Source: Exiguobacterium aurantiacum (lineage in GTDB: Bacteria > Bacillota > Bacilli > Exiguobacteriales > Exiguobacteriaceae). From it: a stretch of 64,000 nucleotides of DNA. Of the stretch, positions 59,324-64,000 are shown piece by piece (position 1 is the stretch's first letter; every line of letters begins with the position of its first letter). Position numbers and translations under genes: made by a program. Location: contig NZ_CP101462.1 of NCBI RefSeq assembly GCF_024362205.1, positions 2,700,001 to 2,764,000 on the forward strand, in the 5' to 3' direction. The notes under the pieces are model-generated. The model saw nothing but the letters and a program-made list of their open reading frames with translations. It did not search any database and was not told where the DNA came from.

Positions 59324-60390
59324 ACCATTATGCTTTCACCGGTTTCCCAGGTTTTTTGGCCGGGAAACTGATCACACACCTCGCAACCTTGCCGAATCAA
59401 ATCGGGACGATTTACGCACTCCACCTCCCGACCGAACGTTCTGGTGCACTCGCTTTGAAACAGGAGCTATTGGATGCCACGTCGTTACGGGACGATCAGC
59501 TCGTGCTCGTCGAGGCCGATATCACGCTGCCGGAAGTCGTGCTCGACCCGATTATGCGCTCGGTCATCGAACGCGAAGTGAATTACGTGTTTCATCTGGC
59601 CGCCGCGTACGATTTGAGCATCCCTTACGACGTCGGGTATCGCATCAACCTGCTCGGGACGAAACACATCACCTCGCTCGCGAAACGGGCGCCGCACTTG
59701 AAGCGCTATGTCTATTTCAGCACGGCCTATGTGTCCGGACGCCGCCAAGGCACCGTCTATGAGAACGAGTTATGGCACCGTGTCCGCTTCAAAAATCATT
59801 ACGAGGCGACAAAATATGAAGCCGAGGCCATCGTCTCGCGCGAGCTCGGCTCGATGCCGGTGACCATCATCCGTCCCGGCATTGTCATCGGCCATAGTCA
59901 GACCGGCGAGACGAAAAAGTTTGACGGGGTCTACTTCGTCTTGAAGCTGATGGACCAGCTCCGCCAAGCCGCCCCGCTGCCGTACATTGGACGACAGAAT
60001 ATCGAAGTGAACCTCGTCCCATACGATTATGTCGTCGAGGCGACCGCTTATCTCGCCCACGCCCCCGTCGGTTTAAAACGGACGTTTCATTTGACGGACC
60101 CGTTCCCGCACGGCGCCCGGGAAGTGTACCGGATGATTCATGAAGAGATGTTCGGACGGCCACCACGCGGGACGATTCCGCATGCGGTCGCCGAGACCGG
60201 ATTCTCGGCATTACAGCTATCGGAACGTTACGGCGTTCCTCGCGAACTGCTCACTTACTTTAAGCATCAAGTCCACTTTGATACGACCCAGACGTTACGG
60301 GCACTGAGCGGGACGGACATCGTCTGCCCCGACTTGAAAGACTACTTGCCGAAAGTCGTCGCCTATTACGAGACACACAAAAAGCCCTGA
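59320..60390 (+). CDS. SDR-family oxidoreductase related to fatty acyl reductases
   Basis: The 356-aa protein is an extended SDR / NAD_binding_4 (male-sterility type) domain: the N-terminal Rossmann turn FTGFPGFLAGKLITHLA, NYVFHLAAAYDLS, STAYVSG, and the catalytic Tyr-Lys in NHYEATKYEAEA (YxxxK = YEATK). Such domains reduce acyl thioesters in fatty acyl reductases and carboxylate reductases, but other sugar-type substrates are possible. It overlaps the histidine kinase by four bases, so the two are co-translated. The C-terminal third is unassigned. Confidence 0.8.
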   Translation: MNHYAFTGFPGFLAGKLITHLATLPNQIGTIYALHLPTERSGALALKQELLDATSLRDDQLVLVEADITLPEVVLDPIMRSVIEREVNYVFHLAAAYDLSIPYDVGYRINLLGTKHITSLAKRAPHLKRYVYFSTAYVSGRRQGTVYENELWHRVRFKNHYEATKYEAEAIVSRELGSMPVTIIRPGIVIGHSQTGETKKFDGVYFVLKLMDQLRQAAPLPYIGRQNIEVNLVPYDYVVEATAYLAHAPVGLKRTFHLTDPFPHGAREVYRMIHEEMFGRPPRGTIPHAVAETGFSALQLSERYGVPRELLTYFKHQVHFDTTQTLRALSGTDIVCPDLKDYLPKVVAYYETHKKP

Positions 60391-60409
60391 CCAGGGCTTT
60401 TTGTGTGTC
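60372..60409. terminator. Bidirectional terminator after the SDR gene
   Basis: The long palindrome GACACACAAAAAGCCCTG/CAGGGCTTTTTGTGTGTC spans the ends of two convergent genes and includes both stop codon regions. Confidence 0.8.
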
Positions 60410-61787
60410 ATCCGATTAACAACTTCTCTTTTGGATAGCGAATCTTCCGGTCCATTTGTCGTGCGACCGTGAACAAAATCGTCAACGATCCGACGCGGCC
60501 GAGCAACATCATGAACATGATGAAGCTTTTTCCGGCATCATTCAGTTCTGCCGTGATCCCAAGCGATAACCCGACCGTGCCGAACGCCGACACCGTCTCA
60601 AATAAGAGCGCGGTCGCCGAAATATGACCGTTCGTCAAAATCGTTAACGCCGTGATCGATAAAATAAAGAAGAAACTGGTGATGGCCACCATATACGCTT
60701 TTTTGATTTGGAACGCATCGATCGTTCGTTCGAGAATGACCGTCTCTTTCTTCCCGACGATGAACGCCCACATGTCGGCCAAGATGACGGCCACGGTCGT
60801 CACTTTAATCCCGGACCCGGTAGAAGCGGCCCCTGCCCCGATGTACATGAGAATCAAGACGACGCCGATGGAGACAGGCGCCATCGTAGAGATATCGATT
60901 GTGTTGAAACCGGCCGTCCGGGTCGTCACTGCCTGAAAGAAAGTGACATGGAGTGCTTCACCGAACGAACGTCCATATAAGCTCCCTTCAGCCGACACCC
61001 ATTCAAACAGCATGAGCGCGAACCAGGCGATCCCGTTGACGATGGCGAGCGACGCGATCATGATTTTCGAATGGAGCGCGAGCCGTTTCCAACGCTTCAC
61101 CTCGGTCGCGTCCGCAATCGTCGTGAAGCCGAGACCTCCAATCATCAAGAGGACAGCAATCGTGACGACGATGGCCGTGTTCTGCTCGAACTGCATCAAG
61201 CTATCCGGCCACAGGGAGAATCCCGCGTTGTTGAACGCCGAGACCGCGTGGAAAAAGCCGTAATAAAGCGCCTCGCCGAAGCGATAATCGCCAGTGCTGT
61301 ACAGTTCGAACGTCAAAAACAGCATGCCGATGAACTGAACGATGAGCGTCGTGAAGACAATGTTGCGGACGAGACGGACCGTACCGCCTGGCCCTGACAA
61401 GTTGAGCGATTCTTGAAGGAGAATCCGTTGTTTCAAGCCGATTTTCTTCCCGAGCACACTGAGCAACATGAGGGCGACCGTCATGAAGCCAAGACCGCCG
61501 ATTTGAATCAGTGCGACGATGACGAGTTCACCGAACGTGTTGAAGGAGGATCCGATATCAATCGTCGACAACCCTGTTACCGTGCCGGCCGACGTCGCAA
61601 TAAATAGACAGTCGATCCACGACACCGGCTGCGTCTGTGCGAACGGCATATAGAGTAATGTCGCTCCCGTCAAGATGGCGAGCAAAAATCCTGTCGCAAT
61701 AAAACGGGCCGGCTTTTCAAACACAAGCCGGTAGAGTGCTTCAATCCGCTTCAAGCGCATTTCCCGCACGGTCAATCGATGTCGCAT
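60408..61787 (-). CDS. ktrB: TrkH/KtrB-type potassium transporter, membrane subunit
   Basis: KtrB/KtrD forms the potassium channel-like subunit that works with a KtrA/C regulator. The 459-aa protein has four M-P-M repeats with selectivity glycines visible in ATSAGTVTGLSTID, HAVSAFNNAGFSLWP, AVTTRTAGFNTIDIS and ETVSAFGTVGLSLGIT, and the gate loop GAGAASTGSGIKVTT. No ktrA-like gene is nearby. AAGGAG precedes the ATG. KtrB and KtrD cannot be told apart here. Confidence 0.9.
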   Translation of the reverse strand: MRHRLTVREMRLKRIEALYRLVFEKPARFIATGFLLAILTGATLLYMPFAQTQPVSWIDCLFIATSAGTVTGLSTIDIGSSFNTFGELVIVALIQIGGLGFMTVALMLLSVLGKKIGLKQRILLQESLNLSGPGGTVRLVRNIVFTTLIVQFIGMLFLTFELYSTGDYRFGEALYYGFFHAVSAFNNAGFSLWPDSLMQFEQNTAIVVTIAVLLMIGGLGFTTIADATEVKRWKRLALHSKIMIASLAIVNGIAWFALMLFEWVSAEGSLYGRSFGEALHVTFFQAVTTRTAGFNTIDISTMAPVSIGVVLILMYIGAGAASTGSGIKVTTVAVILADMWAFIVGKKETVILERTIDAFQIKKAYMVAITSFFFILSITALTILTNGHISATALLFETVSAFGTVGLSLGITAELNDAGKSFIMFMMLLGRVGSLTILFTVARQMDRKIRYPKEKLLIG

Positions 61788-61823
61788 CTCGCTATCTCCT
61801 TCGCATCAAGTTTTCTAAGGCTC

Positions 61824-61852
61824 ATATTACTCCTCACTAGCAAAATTGCCAA
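61824..61852 (-). promoter_or_regulatory. Sigma-A promoter of the K+ transporter gene
   Basis: On the minus strand -35 TTGGCA (plus 61847-61852), a 17-base spacer, and -10 TAATAT (plus 61824-61829), 37 bases before the ATG. Confidence 0.7.
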
Positions 61853-61940
61853 CTAGAAAAATGTATCGCTAACCGTTCGTCCGATTTTTTGGTAATATGA
61901 TAGGTAGACTTTATGAATGTTGAGGAGGTTGAATGAAACC

Positions 61941-62180
61941 GTGGACCCTAGTACGGTAGATCATTCGCTAACGGATGTCTCGCGAAGGTTGGCGCGTCAA
62001 TCACAATGCATGCCCGCCCATCTCTATTTCCAGCTTGAAGAACTGCTACATTGGTCCCTCGATCAAGAAGTTGTGAATCAATTGTACGCATTATTAAAAA
62101 AATACGACGTGTTAACCGATATAGAGCGTGAAGAACGAAATATCAGCATTCAACTGCTGATTGACGAAAACGGCGCTTAA
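61941..62180 (+). CDS. Small helical protein upstream of motA, unknown
   Basis: I do not recognise this protein. A start at GTG 61941 gives 79 aa; the frame is open back to 61917. It is acidic and helical (AHLYFQLEELLHWSLDQEVVNQLYALLKKYDVL), perhaps a coiled coil. The best-spaced ribosome binding site (GAGGAGGTTGA) actually serves an overlapping eight-codon frame at 61930 (MKPWTLVR), which ends just after this start. That could couple or limit translation. A terminator follows before motA. Confidence 0.5.
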   Translation: MDPSTVDHSLTDVSRRLARQSQCMPAHLYFQLEELLHWSLDQEVVNQLYALLKKYDVLTDIEREERNISIQLLIDENGA

Positions 62181-62196
62181 CCATCGGGAACGCATT

Positions 62197-62230
62197 TGCG
62201 GGAGACGAGTTAAGTCTCTCGCTTTTTTTG
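62197..62230 (+). terminator. Terminator-like hairpin between the small gene and motA
   Basis: GCGGGAGAC and GTCTCTCGC pair around GAGTTAA (one wobble) and are followed by seven T. It ends only 37 bases before the motA start, leaving little room for a separate promoter. Confidence 0.75.
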
Positions 62231-62266
62231 TCTCCCGATCTCTTTAGAAAGGTGGAAAACATAGAC

Positions 62267-63049
62267 ATGGATGTCGTCACTTTAATAGGACTTTTACTCG
62301 GTTTCTTCACGCTTATAGGTGGAATGATTTTGAAAGGAGCGGGGGTCGCCCCGCTCATCAACCCGGCAGCACTCGTCATTATTTTCGTCGGGACAGCTGC
62401 AGCGGTCAGTATCGCCGTCTCGAAAGAACAGTTACAAACGGTGCCCCAACTCTTTAAAATCTTATTCAAGAAGCAAGAGCTACCAAGTAAATCGGGCCTA
62501 TTGACACAATTCGTCGATTTGTCGACGCAAGCACGTAAAGAAGGATTACTATCGTTAGAAACCGCACTCGAACAAGTCGAAGAACCGTTTTTGAAGCAAG
62601 GCATGATGATGGTCATCGACGGCCAACCGTCGGAGTACATCGCCGAAGTCATGTCTCGTGATATCGAGAACATGGAAATACGCCATAAGGCGAACGCCGA
62701 TGTGTTCACGCAAGCGGGGACATACGCCCCGACACTCGGTGTACTCGGGGCCGTTATCGGACTCGTCGCCGCATTAAAAGATTTATCGGATATCGACAAA
62801 CTCGGATACGCCATCTCAGCTGCCTTTGTCGCGACGTTGTTCGGGATTTTCAGTGGTTATGTCTTGTGGTTCCCGTTCGCCAACAAGTTGAAGCAGTATT
62901 CGAAGAGCGAAGTCGTCGTCAAAGAAATGATGATCGAAGGGATTTTATCCATTCAAGGCGGAGAATCGCCAAAGACGCTAGAAGATAAGTTAGCCGTGTA
63001 TTTGTCTCCAAAGGAGCGAGCGAACTATGAAGCGCAAAAAGAAGCATGA
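62267..63049 (+). CDS. motA: Flagellar motor stator protein MotA
   Basis: MotA forms the ion channel of the flagellar stator with MotB. The 260-aa product has four helices and matches Bacillus MotA closely: VVTLIGLLLGFFTLIGGMILKG, the cytoplasmic loop with ARKEGLLSLE, and TQAGTYAPTLGVLGAVIGLV with the helix-3/4 proline regions. It overlaps motB by 23 bases. AAGGTGG lies eleven bases before ATG 62267. With proton-type MotB it predicts a proton-driven motor. Confidence 0.93.
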   Translation: MDVVTLIGLLLGFFTLIGGMILKGAGVAPLINPAALVIIFVGTAAAVSIAVSKEQLQTVPQLFKILFKKQELPSKSGLLTQFVDLSTQARKEGLLSLETALEQVEEPFLKQGMMMVIDGQPSEYIAEVMSRDIENMEIRHKANADVFTQAGTYAPTLGVLGAVIGLVAALKDLSDIDKLGYAISAAFVATLFGIFSGYVLWFPFANKLKQYSKSEVVVKEMMIEGILSIQGGESPKTLEDKLAVYLSPKERANYEAQKEA

Positions 63050-63803
63050 TCATGAAGAACATATCCCTGAAGGCTGGCTCATTCCTTATGCCGATCTCCT
63101 GACGCTTCTGCTCGCTTTGTTCATCGTCTTGTTCGCCTCGAGTAACGTCGATCAGACGAAGCTCGAAAAGATGTCCCAATCCTTTAATCAAGTGTTTTCA
63201 GGCGGGACGAGCGTGTTTCAAGCCTCGACCGCCTCGAACAGTGACATCAGCCGCACGGACAAAACAGATACGACGGCGAATCCTCGGACATACGAGCTCG
63301 CCAAACTCGATGAGTTGAAAGAAGAGGTCAATCAATACATCAAAAAAAATGGCCTCGAGGATGAAATCGAAGCGACCATCAATTCGAGTGGTCTCGTCTT
63401 AACGATTCAAGACCGGGCTTTGTTCAGTATGGGAGAAGCGACGCTTGACGCTGATGCCAGGACGGTCGCCCGTTCCATCAGTGGTATTCTCGAACAGGCC
63501 GGCAATCGTGAAATCGTCGTTTCAGGTCACACGGACAATATTCCAATCAACACGGCTCGCTTCCCATCGAACTGGGAACTCAGCTCGGCCCGGGCCACGG
63601 CTTTCATGCGCGGCTTGTTGACGAACGACGCCTTGAACCCTGGCCAATTCACACTGGCGAGCTACGGAGAATATAAACCGATTGCGACGAACGACACGGA
63701 AGCCGGACGTTCCAAAAACCGCCGCGTCGAAGTGTTGATCAAACCGCTCGTCGACTTGTCAGAAGGATCACCTAAAATGATTGAGACGATCGTCTTGCCA
63801 TGA
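63027..63803 (+). CDS. motB: Flagellar motor stator protein MotB (proton type)
   Basis: MotB anchors the stator to peptidoglycan. The 258-aa protein has a basic N-terminus, one helix with the proton-carrying Asp23 in WLIPYADLLTLLLALFIVLF, a plug/linker, and a C-terminal OmpA domain (VSGHTDNIPI; NWELSSARATAFMRGL; SKNRRVEVLI). The helix sequence is like MotB of Bacillus and unlike sodium-type MotS, arguing for proton drive. A terminator follows directly. Confidence 0.93.
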   Translation: MKRKKKHDHEEHIPEGWLIPYADLLTLLLALFIVLFASSNVDQTKLEKMSQSFNQVFSGGTSVFQASTASNSDISRTDKTDTTANPRTYELAKLDELKEEVNQYIKKNGLEDEIEATINSSGLVLTIQDRALFSMGEATLDADARTVARSISGILEQAGNREIVVSGHTDNIPINTARFPSNWELSSARATAFMRGLLTNDALNPGQFTLASYGEYKPIATNDTEAGRSKNRRVEVLIKPLVDLSEGSPKMIETIVLP

Positions 63804-63838
63804 AAAAATCCCACTCTGGATAGAGTGGGATTTTCAGA
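63804..63838 (+). terminator. Terminator of motA-motB
   Basis: AAAATCCCACTCT and AGAGTGGGATTTT pair perfectly around GGAT, one base after the motB stop. Confidence 0.88.
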
Positions 63839-63843
63839 TTGTA

Positions 63844-63884
63844 GACAAAGTCACGTTTCAGGCGAACTGAAACGTGATTTTGTC
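63844..63884. repeat. Inverted repeat at the probable end of an insertion sequence
   Basis: GACAAAGTCACGTTTCAG and CTGAAACGTGATTTTGTC are inverted copies (one wobble) around GCGAA. It lies between the motB terminator and the transposase stop codon, so it could be the IS terminal region and/or its transcription stop. Confidence 0.5.
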
Positions 63885-63921
63885 GTTTTCGGGCCTTTAG
63901 GCGCTCTGCCCGATCCCCTTT

Positions 63922-64000
63922 TCAGGCGGGCTGGGCGTTCTTCCATGCCCAGCCCGCCATCTTCTTGAGATTGAGGGCAGCAAAAGTAAGCATCGCCTGC
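63922..64000 (-). mobile_element. 3' end of a transposase gene (IS1182-like), cut by window edge
   Basis: The minus strand encodes QAMLTFAALNLKKMAGWAWK followed by NAQPA and a stop (63922-63924). The segment TFAALNLKKMA is typical of the C-terminus of IS1182/IS5-group DDE transposases. Its last codons contain a 12-bp perfect inverted repeat (GGCGGGCTGGGC/GCCCAGCCCGCC, 63925-63958). Integrity of the rest cannot be judged. Confidence 0.65.

Noticed and set aside
61880-61916. Sigma-D-like promoter before the small gene upstream of motA
   Set aside because: A GTCCGATT resembling GCCGATAT is present, but no TAAA at the right distance.
1-64000. CRISPR array, prophage, integron or antiphage island
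   Set aside because: No regularly spaced repeats, integrase, phage structural genes or clustered defence genes were seen; the Mrr-like gene stands alone.

Overview
The window looks like a stretch of chromosome from a low-to-mid GC member of the Bacillales, most probably Exiguobacterium. This is inferred from Bacillus-type gene order (rhomboid / acpS-alr-ndoAI-ndoA-rsbVW-sigB-tex; argCJBD-carAB-argF; adeR-ald), strong GGAGG ribosome binding sites, Bacillus-type sigma-A and sigma-B promoters, a T-box and a SAM-I leader. No database comparison was possible. There are no rRNA genes, CRISPR arrays or prophage. The only mobile element is the end of an IS-type transposase gene at the right edge.

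Layout. 1-290: end of a tRNA cluster (Glu, Ser, Asn) with its promoter. 434-7371: tex, the short rsbV-rsbW-sigB module with its own sigma-B promoter, the ndoAI-ndoA toxin-antitoxin pair, alr, acpS and a divergent rhomboid protease. 7375-16569: a seven-gene arginine operon argC-J-B-D-carA-carB-argF behind paired ARG boxes. 16667-30571: a lipoprotein, small conserved genes, NAD salvage (pncA-pncB), a phosphatase/esterase cluster, a Zur-box zinc-binding protein, an alanine/glycine symporter, and a persulfide module (rhodanese plus a four-domain CoA-disulfide reductase fusion). 30684-35430: divergent cstR with two CstR-like operators, a sigma-B promoter in front of a DUF2243-CtaG pair, and several membrane proteins. 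35474-44842: a YitT-type membrane protein with an unusual leader RNA, an MMPL transporter, the tiny gene yycC, a pullulanase with a C-terminal membrane helix, yajQ, a phosphoesterase, and argS behind a T-box. 44979-53212: a membrane diguanylate cyclase, a SAM-riboswitch-controlled methionine transporter (MetT type), a VTT-domain protein, trhO with a structured leader, a PAP2-like protein, and adeR-ald sharing a palindrome. 53267-64000: murB, a lipid-kinase-like membrane protein, regulators and hypotheticals, a membrane-anchored Mrr-like nuclease, a PAS histidine kinase overlapping an acyl-reductase-like SDR, a KtrB-type K+ transporter, motA-motB, and the transposase end.

How it works together. 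Three control logics are legible. (1) Amino-acid control: ArgR boxes on the arginine operon, a T-box on argS, a SAM-I riboswitch on metT, AdeR on ald. (2) Stress control: sigma-B drives its own operon and, by promoter match, the DUF2243-ctaG pair. (3) Metal and sulfur control: a Zur box on znuA, and CstR-like operators on the persulfide locus. The most unusual items are the YitT leader (T-box-like motif plus a hairpin burying the Shine-Dalgarno), the membrane-tailed pullulanase, the kinase-SDR gene pair, the Mrr-like membrane nuclease, the shared adeR/ald palindrome, and the trhO leader RNA.
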